Origin: an uncultured Lachnospiraceae bacterium
GTDB lineage: Bacteria; Bacillota; Clostridia; Lachnospirales; Lachnospiraceae
Length of the DNA: 33,241 nt
Direction of reading: 5' to 3'
Assembly: GCA_910588895.1 (NCBI GenBank)
Contig: CAJUSS010000020.1
Coordinates: 1 to 33,241, forward strand
The notes under the pieces: generated by a model
The model's database searches: none
What the model saw: only the letters and a program-made list of their open reading frames with translations
Told to the model about the DNA's origin: nothing
In this document: positions 1 through 7,945 of the stretch, piece after piece
How positions within the stretch are numbered: position 1 is the stretch's first letter
How the letters are laid out: each line of letters opens with the position of its first letter
Program-made: the position numbers and the translations under genes

Positions 1-105
1 GTTGCCGTGACTTCACAGATCCTTTGTATCTCCATCACTCTGAATAAGGGATATCAACGAACTTTTCAATTTTGATCTATCTACAAAACCTATACTACTC
101 CGTTT

Positions 106-134
106 TCACGATCCTGTCAAGCATCAGATCGTGA
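106..134. repeat. 8-bp inverted repeat downstream of murA
   Basis: Arms at 106-113 and 127-134 (TCACGATC / GATCGTGA) enclose a 13-nt loop, about 25 nt past the murA stop. On the murA strand the stem is followed by AAAACGG, not a T-run, so it is a poor intrinsic terminator. It may mark the 3' end of the murA transcript. I see nothing else in bases 1-158. Confidence 0.35.
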
Positions 135-158
135 TCGCCTGACCGCTTTTTGGATCCG

Positions 159-1451
159 TCACCCGACCCGCAGCCTAAACTTCTGGACCTCTTTGTCGGA
201 ATCCACCTTCTCGATCACCGCTCCCAGCCCTCTCAGCTTCTCGTCAAAGCTCTCATATCCGCGCTGGATATATCCGATCTCGTCTACCGTCGTATAGCCG
301 TCCGCAGCCAGCCCTGCGATCACAAGTGCGGCGCCGGCCCGCAGATCAGGTGCATTGACGGAGGCACCGGAAAAACCGCCCACGCCGTCGATGACCGCCA
401 CATTACCCTCTACCTTGATATTGCTCCCCATCCGGGCCAGCTCATCCACATATTTGAATCGATTCTCAAAGATGCTCTCCGTCACGATGCTGGTCCCCTT
501 GGCCAGGGCCAAAGTCACCGTGATCTGGGGCTGCATATCCGTGGGAAAACCGGGATAGGGAAGGGTGTTGATATTGGTGTGCATCTGGGATGGCTTTCCG
601 ATCACCCGCACCGCATCGTCAAATTCGATCACCTCGCAGCCAATCTCATGGAGCTTCGCTGAGATCGCCTCTAAGTGTTTGGGGATCACGTTCTTTACCA
701 CCACATCCCCCCGGGTGATCGCGGCGGCGCACATAAAGGTCCCTGCCTCGATCTGATCCGGGATGATGGAATACTCCGTTCCGTGCAGCTTTCGGACCCC
801 GCGGATACGGATGATATCCGTTCCGGCGCCCTTTACGTTAGCTCCCATGCTGTTCAGAAAATTGGCCACATCCACCACATGGGGTTCCTTGGCCGCGTTC
901 TCGATGATCGTCAGCCCTTCCGCAAGGGTAGCCGCCATCATCACATTGATCGTAGCGCCTACGGAGACCTTGTCCAGATAGATATGGGCGCCCACCAGGT
1001 CGATCGCGTGAGCCACTACTGCGCCCCTCTCTACAGAGATATCGGCCCCCAGCGCCCGAAAGCCCTTTAAGTGCAGGTCGATGGGCCGGCTGCCGATATT
1101 GCAGCCGCCGGGCAGCGGCACCTTGGCGCTCTTATATTTTCCTAAAAGCGCTCCGATAAAATAGTAAGATGCCCGGATCCTGCGGATATACTCGTCGTCT
1201 ACGGATACCTCGCCGATATTAGAGGCATTGATCCTCACCGTATGGCGGTCGATCCGGGTCACATGCGCTCCGATCTCCTGGATCGCCTCCAGCATCACAT
1301 TGATATCCCGTACATCCGGCAGATTATCGATCACCACGTCATCATCGGTCATGACCGCTGCTGTCAGTATCCCTAAAGCAGCATTCTTGGCACCGCCTAT
1401 CCAGACTTCCCCTACAAGCGGATTGCCGCCCTTCATGATATATCGTTCCAT
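159..1451 (-). CDS. murA: UDP-N-acetylglucosamine 1-carboxyvinyltransferase (MurA)
   Basis: Catalyses the first committed step of peptidoglycan synthesis, transferring enolpyruvate from PEP to UDP-GlcNAc in the cytoplasm; the family is the fosfomycin target. At 430 aa it has the normal length. Visible hallmarks are the KNA motif at K22-N23 and the active-site loop LPGGCNIGSRP with Cys117, equivalent to E. coli Cys115, so a Cys-type, fosfomycin-sensitive enzyme is predicted. The start ATG at 1451 follows a GAGGTG ribosome binding site. Its own promoter lies upstream (1528-1557), so it need not be cotranscribed with the 825-aa gene before it. Low-GC Gram-positives often carry two MurA paralogues (MurA and MurZ). 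I cannot tell which this is, so the symbol is given in the broad sense. Confidence 0.97.
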   Translation of the reverse strand: MERYIMKGGNPLVGEVWIGGAKNAALGILTAAVMTDDDVVIDNLPDVRDINVMLEAIQEIGAHVTRIDRHTVRINASNIGEVSVDDEYIRRIRASYYFIGALLGKYKSAKVPLPGGCNIGSRPIDLHLKGFRALGADISVERGAVVAHAIDLVGAHIYLDKVSVGATINVMMAATLAEGLTIIENAAKEPHVVDVANFLNSMGANVKGAGTDIIRIRGVRKLHGTEYSIIPDQIEAGTFMCAAAITRGDVVVKNVIPKHLEAISAKLHEIGCEVIEFDDAVRVIGKPSQMHTNINTLPYPGFPTDMQPQITVTLALAKGTSIVTESIFENRFKYVDELARMGSNIKVEGNVAVIDGVGGFSGASVNAPDLRAGAALVIAGLAADGYTTVDEIGYIQRGYESFDEKLRGLGAVIEKVDSDKEVQKFRLRVG

Positions 1452-1527
1452 TTCACACCTCTATATGATCTGACCCCAGCACCGGGACACCCCAGCCGAG
1501 AGTGATAAAAACAAAGCTTTTCTAGCC

Positions 1528-1557
1528 ATTATATACCATGCAGAGCGTATTTGTAAA
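1528..1557 (-). promoter_or_regulatory. Predicted promoter of murA
   Basis: Minus-strand -35 TTTACA (1552-1557), 18-bp spacer, -10 TATAAT (1528-1533). The leader to the murA ATG is about 70 nt. The rest of the 1452-1595 gap shows nothing else recognisable. Confidence 0.65.
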
Positions 1558-1595
1558 GGCTAACTGTCACCGCCGCTAAAAAGTGCCCCTGCTCA

Positions 1596-4073
1596 TCAGG
1601 GCGAGATGCTGCAGATAAAGTCGTTCCCGGTCCTCAAAAAATACTCGCCCGCATCATTCAGACCCATTTTCCAGCTCTCACCCGTCTCCGGCTGATAAAG
1701 GGTCACATTATAATGGTCATATGCGGTCAGCAGGAAGCTCTCCCCTCTTTCTCCGTACGCCAGGACCGGACTGCCCTGCCCCAGAAAATACAAGATCTGG
1801 CTTAGACTGCAGCCTCTGGCATCTAAGAGCAGCGTGCCGTCTGCAAGGTAGCGGCTGCCCTCGGAAAGCCCGGGCGCGTTTTTGGTCAACTTTCCCGCAA
1901 CGGCTCCCGCGTCCTGGATAGTGCCTGTCTGCGGGCGGTCCACCCGGTTCCACAATACGCGCCTGTCCTCATCGGTCACCGTGCCCATCTTTTCATAGGC
2001 CATAGTCACGGCGGCAGAAAGATCCTCCGTGATCCCCAGCAGGTGCCCGCCTCCATAGGCATAGAACCGCATACTGGGCGGCATCAAAAGATCTCCCAGC
2101 TCTAGGATCTCCGAGGTCTCATAGGCGATCTTTTCCGGCGCGGAAAATCGGATATCCCGGTTTTCCGTGATCTCCATGGAGGTCTGGACAAAATACAGCC
2201 TCTGACGCTCGCTGTCCGCGTACCATCCGATGTTGGCCATCTTGTCGTCTGGTATCTCTTCATTGCAGACGATCGTATCCGTGCCCACTGGCTGATATAC
2301 CTCATCCGATACAGGGCTGATCCAGGTCAGATGGATCCGGCTGCCCTCCACCGTCACCTGGGTGATGCAGCAGCCTGCCTTTTCATAGCGGCTCAAGATC
2401 TCCATATCTTCTCCTAAGATCGCCAGCGCGTACATGGGGAGATCTTCTTCTCTTCCGTTGACCACCCATCGGCTGTCCTCTCTTGCCAGGCCGTAGATCA
2501 GATCATTCCCCACAAACCCCAGAGTACGCAGGTTATCCCCGTTTTCGGATCTCACCTCATCCTTTTCCCCTGTATCTAAGTCCATCAGATGGATCATCTT
2601 GGACTGACTGATGGAGCGGCCATCCTGCCACGCGATCCTCCGGCCATCCTGGCTGACGGCATATCCGCCCTCCAGCAGCCCCTCTGCCACGACCACGCAT
2701 TCATTGCTGGTGGTATCGATCCCGTATACACCGTGGCCGATCTTCAGGTACAGCACACCGGCCGGGCTCAGATAAGAAAGCTCCGTAAGATCTAGCTTAA
2801 GCTCCTCGTAGCTTTCCGTCACCGGGATAAAAAAATGCTCCTCCAGCGCATCCTCCTGGCTGTTATATTGGTACATCGCCACACCCACGCAGCCCTCATG
2901 GTTCCCCCGTCCCATATATCCATAGGCCAGAAAACACACATCCCCGTTATCCTCTGCCCGGAGGATCTTCAGCCCATGCTCCTTATAGACCGGGCGGATC
3001 CCCTCCTCTTTGCTGCTGCGGAAGGAGAAAAGGCGCATGGCCTGCTTCTCCTTCTCGTCAAAGCTCCACAGGTCGTGAGCGGTGATGAAGGCACACCGGC
3101 TCCCGTCCTCGCTCTTTACCGCCTGCATCTGCTCTCCTGCCGCGATCCCCAGCATGATCCGACTCCCGGCAAAATTTTCCCGTCCTCCCATGAACACCTG
3201 GTCCACCTTGCGGTCAAAGTCCATCATATAGACCCTCTGCTCACCCATGCGCATGGTAAAGTTATCTTCCGCTTCATAATATTCGCGCTTCCCGTCCTCC
3301 GTCTGCCGGACAGCCAGATACTCTACGGTGACCTGGGCCGACAGGCCGTTCAGCTCGTTCAAGGTCACCAGAAACTCTCCTGCAGGCTCTACGCCAAGGC
3401 TTCCCCAGGTGATCTGCGAGAAGCTGGAGTGGATATCCACACGGCCTAGATTGCTGTTGTCCCCGGTGCTGTCACTCTCTAAGTAGGTCACCAGCTCTCT
3501 GGCCTGATCATAGGAAAAGGTCCGGGTGGAAAAGTCCGCCGCAAGATCCACCATCTGCCCCACCGGTCCGTTATCGGTCTGGACGATGCGGGTGTGATAA
3601 CGGACAGCCCCCTGGCTGTCCGTATCCACGGTCAGGGTCATGAGATATTCCCTGTCCTCCTGTAGTAGATTTTGGATGGGGAGCTCTGCTCTTGCTCCAT
3701 CCTCTGTCACAGTCCAGTCTTCCACGTTGCTCCGCTCCACCAGACTCTCCTGGTCCAGCGATCGGATCTCATAGTAGATCCCCGTCACGTTCCCCTGACA
3801 GCGGCCGATCCTGATGCCCAGCCGCCTGTCCTCGGGAAGGACTGTCAGACAGCTCTGGGCGGCGGCCGCCCCCATCTCCTGCACATAACCGTGGAGGCAG
3901 TTCATCTCCCTGCCCAGCGTGTCCATATAGACCACAGGCAGAACGCTCTCCTCCATGGAGATGTACATCGTATTCCCGTCCGACATCCGGACCCGCATCC
4001 AGAAGAAGTAGCCCACTGCCGCCGTGATAAAGACCACAGTCAGGATGAGCAGCCGCTGCAATGCTCGTTTCAT
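1596..4073 (-). CDS. Large membrane-anchored extracytoplasmic protein, propeller-like, with C39-like C-terminal domain
   Basis: 825 aa. Residues about 6-25 form one hydrophobic segment after MKR, without a lipobox Cys, so it is probably a signal anchor with the rest outside. Roughly residues 300-740 contain many repeats of short beta-type strands with aromatic/Gly turns and phrases such as AVSQDGRRIAWQDG, like TolB/WD-type beta-propellers. The last 77 residues (from about 749) resemble permuted C39-like domains: a GCS motif with Cys755, then AYDHYN and a QPETG turn. Whether it is catalytic is uncertain. Its ATG overlaps the stop of the upstream PRPP synthetase gene (ATGA at 4070-4073), so the two are translationally coupled. 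No function can be assigned; an envelope-exposed sensor or scaffold is possible. Confidence 0.8.
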   Translation of the reverse strand: MKRALQRLLILTVVFITAAVGYFFWMRVRMSDGNTMYISMEESVLPVVYMDTLGREMNCLHGYVQEMGAAAAQSCLTVLPEDRRLGIRIGRCQGNVTGIYYEIRSLDQESLVERSNVEDWTVTEDGARAELPIQNLLQEDREYLMTLTVDTDSQGAVRYHTRIVQTDNGPVGQMVDLAADFSTRTFSYDQARELVTYLESDSTGDNSNLGRVDIHSSFSQITWGSLGVEPAGEFLVTLNELNGLSAQVTVEYLAVRQTEDGKREYYEAEDNFTMRMGEQRVYMMDFDRKVDQVFMGGRENFAGSRIMLGIAAGEQMQAVKSEDGSRCAFITAHDLWSFDEKEKQAMRLFSFRSSKEEGIRPVYKEHGLKILRAEDNGDVCFLAYGYMGRGNHEGCVGVAMYQYNSQEDALEEHFFIPVTESYEELKLDLTELSYLSPAGVLYLKIGHGVYGIDTTSNECVVVAEGLLEGGYAVSQDGRRIAWQDGRSISQSKMIHLMDLDTGEKDEVRSENGDNLRTLGFVGNDLIYGLAREDSRWVVNGREEDLPMYALAILGEDMEILSRYEKAGCCITQVTVEGSRIHLTWISPVSDEVYQPVGTDTIVCNEEIPDDKMANIGWYADSERQRLYFVQTSMEITENRDIRFSAPEKIAYETSEILELGDLLMPPSMRFYAYGGGHLLGITEDLSAAVTMAYEKMGTVTDEDRRVLWNRVDRPQTGTIQDAGAVAGKLTKNAPGLSEGSRYLADGTLLLDARGCSLSQILYFLGQGSPVLAYGERGESFLLTAYDHYNVTLYQPETGESWKMGLNDAGEYFLRTGNDFICSISP

Positions 4074-5254
4074 CGGCCTGCCTGCCTCTCCCGATAGCTG
4101 TCCAGACAGCGGTTGATCCGCTTGGTCGGATTTAAGAGCTCGCTCAGGGAAGCGTCATGGTTCAGGTTATCGATGATCAGCGCGATGTACTTGCTCATAT
4201 CCACATCGATGTAATAAGGCCTGGCCAAAAGCGCCGGATCTTGATAGACCAGATTGGTGGTGAGGATACGGTCGATCAGCCCTTTTTCATGATACTCGTC
4301 AAACTTGTCCAGCCCATTGGTGAACAGACCGAAGGTAGCGCAGATGAAGACCTTCCTGGCCTTCCTCTCCTTCAGCTCCTTAGCCACATCCAGCATGCTC
4401 TCCCCGGAAGAGATCATATCATCGATGATCAGCACATCCTTCCCCTCCACATCGCTCCCCAAGAACTCATGGGCCACGATCGGATTGCGCCCGTTCACGA
4501 TCCGTGTGTAATCCCTGCGCTTGTAGAACATGCCCATATCTAAGCCCAGCACATTGGCAAAATAGACCGCGCGGCTCATGCCGCCCTCATCGGGACTGAT
4601 CACCATCATATGGCTGCTGTCGATCTGCAGGTTCTCCTCATTCTTTAAAAGATGCTTGATGAACTGATAGATCGGCTGGACCGTCTCAAAACCCTTTAGC
4701 GGGATCGCGTTCTGCACCCGGGGATCGTGGGCGTCAAAGGTGATGATGTTCTCCACGCCCATCCGCACCAGCTCCTCTAACGCCAGCGCGCAATCTAAGG
4801 ATTCTCGATCGGAACGCTTATGCTGGCGGCTCTCATACAAAAAGGGCATGATCACATTGATCCGTCTGGCCTTGCCTGCGGCCGCAGCGATCACCCGCTT
4901 CAGATCCTGAAAATGATCGTCCGGCGACATGTAGTTGGTCTTTCCGCAGAGGGAATAGGTCAGGCTGTGGTTGCACACATCGACCATGATATACAGATCG
5001 TCGCCGCGGACGGACTCCTCTAAAGTCCCTTTTCCCTCCCCGGAACCAAAGCGGGGGGTCCGTGCGCCGATGATATAGCTATCCCGCTGATAGCCGGCAA
5101 AGGCGATGGTGGATTTATGTTCGCTCTCCCTCTCCATCCGCCAGGTCGTCAGATACTTGTCCACCTTTTTTCCCAGCTCTTCACAGCTCTTTAAGGGGAT
5201 CAGGCCAAGGGGGCCTACGGGGATCGTCTCAATGATCTTCTCTTCGTACAGCAT
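4070..5254 (-). CDS. prs: Ribose-phosphate pyrophosphokinase, long divergent type
   Basis: Makes PRPP from ribose 5-phosphate and ATP for nucleotide, His and Trp synthesis. Family hallmarks are FDAHDPRVQNAIP around residues 173-185, RRDYTRI near 247, and a PRPP-binding loop VLIIDDMISSGES at 274-286 with the D278-D279 pair. At 394 aa it is about 75 residues longer than the usual 310-320 aa enzyme. The extra length lies in the first 60-80 residues and a C-terminal tail, and the loop has SSGES where the canonical form is close to T-x-GT. The start ATG follows CGGAGG with 7-nt spacing. A strong promoter precedes it, and its stop overlaps the next gene by 4 nt. It is probably an active synthetase of a clade-specific subtype. 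Confidence 0.88.
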   Translation of the reverse strand: MLYEEKIIETIPVGPLGLIPLKSCEELGKKVDKYLTTWRMERESEHKSTIAFAGYQRDSYIIGARTPRFGSGEGKGTLEESVRGDDLYIMVDVCNHSLTYSLCGKTNYMSPDDHFQDLKRVIAAAAGKARRINVIMPFLYESRQHKRSDRESLDCALALEELVRMGVENIITFDAHDPRVQNAIPLKGFETVQPIYQFIKHLLKNEENLQIDSSHMMVISPDEGGMSRAVYFANVLGLDMGMFYKRRDYTRIVNGRNPIVAHEFLGSDVEGKDVLIIDDMISSGESMLDVAKELKERKARKVFICATFGLFTNGLDKFDEYHEKGLIDRILTTNLVYQDPALLARPYYIDVDMSKYIALIIDNLNHDASLSELLNPTKRINRCLDSYRERQAGR

Positions 5255-5278
5255 CTTTTTCCTCCGTTTTTTGTTTCT

Positions 5279-5307
5279 TTTATATCATTATGCACCTGAT
5301 AAGTCAA
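5279..5307 (-). promoter_or_regulatory. Predicted promoter of prs
   Basis: Minus-strand -35 TTGACT (5302-5307), exactly 17-bp spacer, -10 TATAAA (5279-5284). It sits in the 84-bp dnaC-prs gap and gives a leader of about 20 nt containing the CGGAGG ribosome binding site. Confidence 0.7.
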
Positions 5308-5338
5308 TATGATCCATGTTTTTACACAGGATAACGCT

Positions 5339-6319
5339 TTACAGTTTTAACCGGATGTCCTCCCCATACAGGGGGATGACCGTATAGCTGCTCATCACCC
5401 GGGAGGCCACACGGTCGGTATATTCATCCCGCAGCCGGTCCAAGGACAGATTGGTGGAGATGATGGTGGACCGTCCGGACTGGAGCCTCTGGTTGATGCA
5501 GAAAAACAGTTGGGATGAGGTGAAACTGTTGTTCAGCTCGGTGCCCAGATCGTCGATGATCAAAAGGTCGCAGTCCAGGATGAACTGATAGGTATCCTTC
5601 AGCTCCTCCTCAGCCTGATAGTCGAACCTGTGCCTGGAAAAGACCTCGAACAGGTCGTGGGCGGAAAAGTAGATCACGGAGTGATACGTATCGATCAGCT
5701 CCTTGGCGATACAGTTGGTCAGAAAGGTCTTGCCTCTGCCGGTGGTCCCGGTGAACAGGAGGTTCCCTCCTTTTTCGTCGAACTGCTCCACAAACTCTCT
5801 GCACCAGCGGTTCACCTGCTCCATATATCTGGCGACCGTGGTCCCGATCGCCGGCTCTATCTTTTGATCGTCAAAGTACTCATAGGAGAAGGTCCCGAAA
5901 TTCTCCCTCTGCAGCACCCGGTCCAGATGAGACTGGGCGTAGAGAAGGCCGATCTGAGCCTTTCGAAAGCAATGGCATTTCTCCCCTTCTTTTGTATAGC
6001 CGGTATCCTGGCAATCCGGACAATGATAGCGCATCTCCATGTAATCTGTCGGATAGCCTGCTGTAGCAAGGAGCAGCGCCTTCTGTTCCCGCAGATCTTC
6101 GATCTCCTCCCGCAGCCGCCCTAAGGCTTCCTGATCTCCGTTCAAGAGCTCTCTGGCCCGATGGACTGCCCGGGCACCGATCGCCTGCTCGATCTCCTTT
6201 ATCGCGGGAAGCCTGCCATAGACCTCCCTGACCCGGTCATCCTGCTCATGCTTATTTTTTAACTGCCTGGCCTGATAGCCTCGCATGATCGCCTGATACT
6301 GGGAATTGCTGAGTGCCAT
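5339..6319 (-). CDS. dnaC: DnaC/DnaI-type helicase-loader ATPase
   Basis: AAA+ ATPase that loads the replicative helicase at origins and restarted forks. 326 aa. The N-terminal half (to about 90) is helical and charged. A zinc-knuckle-like Cys cluster follows at C100, C103, C115 and C117. Next come Walker A GTTGRGKT (191-198), Walker B LLIIDDLG (252-259), and a sensor-I-like STIISTN ending at N290. The architecture matches the DnaI/DnaC/IstB-like ATP-binding family. The gene immediately follows dnaD with a 63-bp gap, supporting a primosome role rather than an IstB transposition helper, since no IstA or IS ends are present. A purine-rich GGGGG-containing site precedes the ATG. Confidence 0.9.
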   Translation of the reverse strand: MALSNSQYQAIMRGYQARQLKNKHEQDDRVREVYGRLPAIKEIEQAIGARAVHRARELLNGDQEALGRLREEIEDLREQKALLLATAGYPTDYMEMRYHCPDCQDTGYTKEGEKCHCFRKAQIGLLYAQSHLDRVLQRENFGTFSYEYFDDQKIEPAIGTTVARYMEQVNRWCREFVEQFDEKGGNLLFTGTTGRGKTFLTNCIAKELIDTYHSVIYFSAHDLFEVFSRHRFDYQAEEELKDTYQFILDCDLLIIDDLGTELNNSFTSSQLFFCINQRLQSGRSTIISTNLSLDRLRDEYTDRVASRVMSSYTVIPLYGEDIRLKL

Positions 6320-6382
6320 CCTTTTCTACCCCCTTACCTCCTGTACGGCCGCTGTCCGCGGCTTTGCTGTCCGCAGCAACGA

Positions 6383-7678
6383 TCATTTCTGCATCCTGGC
6401 CCGCACCTTTTCCATCATAAGCGAATCATAATCCGTGGCGCTCTGTTCAAAATTATGGAATCGGTTCGAAGCGCCGCTCCTTTTCCCTTTTTCCGATCCG
6501 TCTCTCTTTCCTTTGCCACCTGGGCCCGGGTCGCCTTTTTTCGCGGTCTTTTCCTTTTCCTGTTTTTGATAGATCATATCCAGTTCTTCCACGTCGGATA
6601 AACGCTTTACCCCGGCCTCCTTCCATCCCTGCAGGATCTTATCCGCATACTCAAAGCTGGGCGAATGGATCTTTCGGATCGTGCGGTCGCAGGCTTCCAG
6701 TACGATCTCCCTGGTAAAGCCATAGACGCCAAACCAATCTTCGATGAACCTCCGTTCCGCTTCAGCCGGCCTCCTGTCATTTAGGCCAAACGCCTTCATC
6801 ACCGCAAATCCATCCTTGCTGAAGCCGGCGCAGTAGGCTTTAGCCTCCTCCACCGTGACCAGCCCTCTCTGGTGCCAGTTCAAGGCCACCGTCTCCATAT
6901 AGCGGATGCTGGTGTGCCCGTTCTGCACACAATACTCCACCAGATACTCCAAAAGCTCCGAGGTGAGCTTTAGCTCCCCGTACAGATAAGCGAACACCTG
7001 GCATTCCCGCTGGGTAAAGACCTTGTTCATATACTTTTGGGCAATGTAGAGCAGCTGGGCAAAATCCTCATCATCCGCCAAACGGCTTACCTGTTCCTGG
7101 GAATGGACCGGGACCGGCCTTTCCCTGCTCTGCACAGCCTCCGTCCCGGCAGGATCTCGGAGCGGGGCAGCTGTCTCCCCTCTCGTCCCCCCGCCTACCC
7201 GCGCGGCCGCCTCTGCTCCTGATGCGCTCATCCCTGCCGTTGCCGCTATCCTCCCTGTCTCTATGCTCTTTCCTCCCAGCATTCCTTCTGTGCCTGTATC
7301 GTCATTTCCTGCAGCTCCAGCTTCCTCTGCCATCCCTGTCCTCACGGCACTGTCCGCCAGACCAGCGTCCACGCCCTCTATCGTACCGGACAGTCCTTCC
7401 TTCTTGCTGACCGTGTCTCCTTCTGTGCTCTTTTCGGCCTGTCGCCTGATCAGCACGCCTACCTTTTCCCAATAAGCGATCGCCCGTCTCACGTCCCCCT
7501 CGGTATAATGCAGGTCCTCCGCAACAGCAGCCAGACCGGGCTGCTCATCCTGGTGGCGGAGGAGATACAGATAGATCTTTACATATTCTCCGCTGGCTCC
7601 CGCCATATGATGGTCGATGAACGCATTTGCCACCAGCGTAGCATTTATGGGAAAGGCACTTTTAAGATCCCATGTCAT
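6383..7678 (-). CDS. dnaD: DnaD-family replication initiation protein with two DnaD-like domains
   Basis: Primosome component that remodels DNA and assists helicase loading after DnaA. 431 aa. Residues about 15-80 look like a winged-helix N-terminal domain. Residues about 82-195 are a Gly/Ala/Glu-rich low-complexity linker. Two DnaD/DnaB homology-2 domains follow, each ending in the family motif Y-x3-[I/V]-x3-W: Y260-W268 and Y344-W352. A Lys/Gly-rich basic tail starts near 370. One DnaD domain is the simple case; two in one chain resembles DnaB of Bacillus, so it could do either job. ATG at 7678 is preceded by GGAAGG. It is first in the dnaD-dnaC pair, and its upstream region carries a DnaA-box cluster. 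Confidence 0.88.
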   Translation of the reverse strand: MTWDLKSAFPINATLVANAFIDHHMAGASGEYVKIYLYLLRHQDEQPGLAAVAEDLHYTEGDVRRAIAYWEKVGVLIRRQAEKSTEGDTVSKKEGLSGTIEGVDAGLADSAVRTGMAEEAGAAGNDDTGTEGMLGGKSIETGRIAATAGMSASGAEAAARVGGGTRGETAAPLRDPAGTEAVQSRERPVPVHSQEQVSRLADDEDFAQLLYIAQKYMNKVFTQRECQVFAYLYGELKLTSELLEYLVEYCVQNGHTSIRYMETVALNWHQRGLVTVEEAKAYCAGFSKDGFAVMKAFGLNDRRPAEAERRFIEDWFGVYGFTREIVLEACDRTIRKIHSPSFEYADKILQGWKEAGVKRLSDVEELDMIYQKQEKEKTAKKGDPGPGGKGKRDGSEKGKRSGASNRFHNFEQSATDYDSLMMEKVRARMQK

Positions 7679-7744
7679 TTTGGACGCACCTTCCTTTCTC
7701 TATCCCATCATAACATAAGGTCGAAAAAAAAGAAATAGCTTGAC

Positions 7745-7944
7745 TTATCCACAAAAAACGACCAACTTGCTGTGGATAATGTGGATAACTTGGTGGATGT
7801 CCGCATTTTTTGCCTGTCGCTCCTTGTCAGGATATAGCGACAGCAAGGTTTTTCGAATTTTTCTGCCGATCCTCGACAGCATAAAAAAAATCCACATAGC
7901 TTCTTTACATAAAATGTTGAAAACTATGTGGATAATGTGGATAA
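7745..7944. promoter_or_regulatory. Cluster of five perfect DnaA boxes upstream of dnaD
   Basis: Exact TTATCCACA at 7745-7753 on the plus strand. Exact minus-strand boxes occur as two directly abutting pairs: 7771-7779 with 7780-7788, and 7927-7935 with 7936-7944. Imperfect versions lie at 7790-7799 and 7887-7895. The two pairs form a roughly 20-bp direct repeat. Between them lie an 8-bp dyad (7814-7821 / 7836-7843) and a 10-bp dyad (7890-7899 / 7924-7933). The cluster fills nearly all of the 267-bp murC-dnaD gap. It may be a DnaA-controlled promoter region, a DnaA-titrating cluster or an origin-like element. Confidence 0.85.
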
Positions 7945-7945
7945 C

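Noticed and set aside
2835..3449. 204-codon plus-strand open frame opposite the 825-aa gene
   Set aside because: Antisense shadow: no start signals, no motifs; the minus-strand gene has coherent domains and coupling.
7037..7475. Several plus-strand Pro/Ser/Leu-rich open frames opposite dnaD
   Set aside because: They lie antisense to the GC-rich DnaD linker, lack ribosome binding sites and have composition typical of antisense shadows.
7679..7945. Chromosomal replication origin (oriC)
   Set aside because: Box density is origin-like, but dnaA, dnaN and a clear AT-rich unwinding element are absent, so only a DnaA-box cluster is called.
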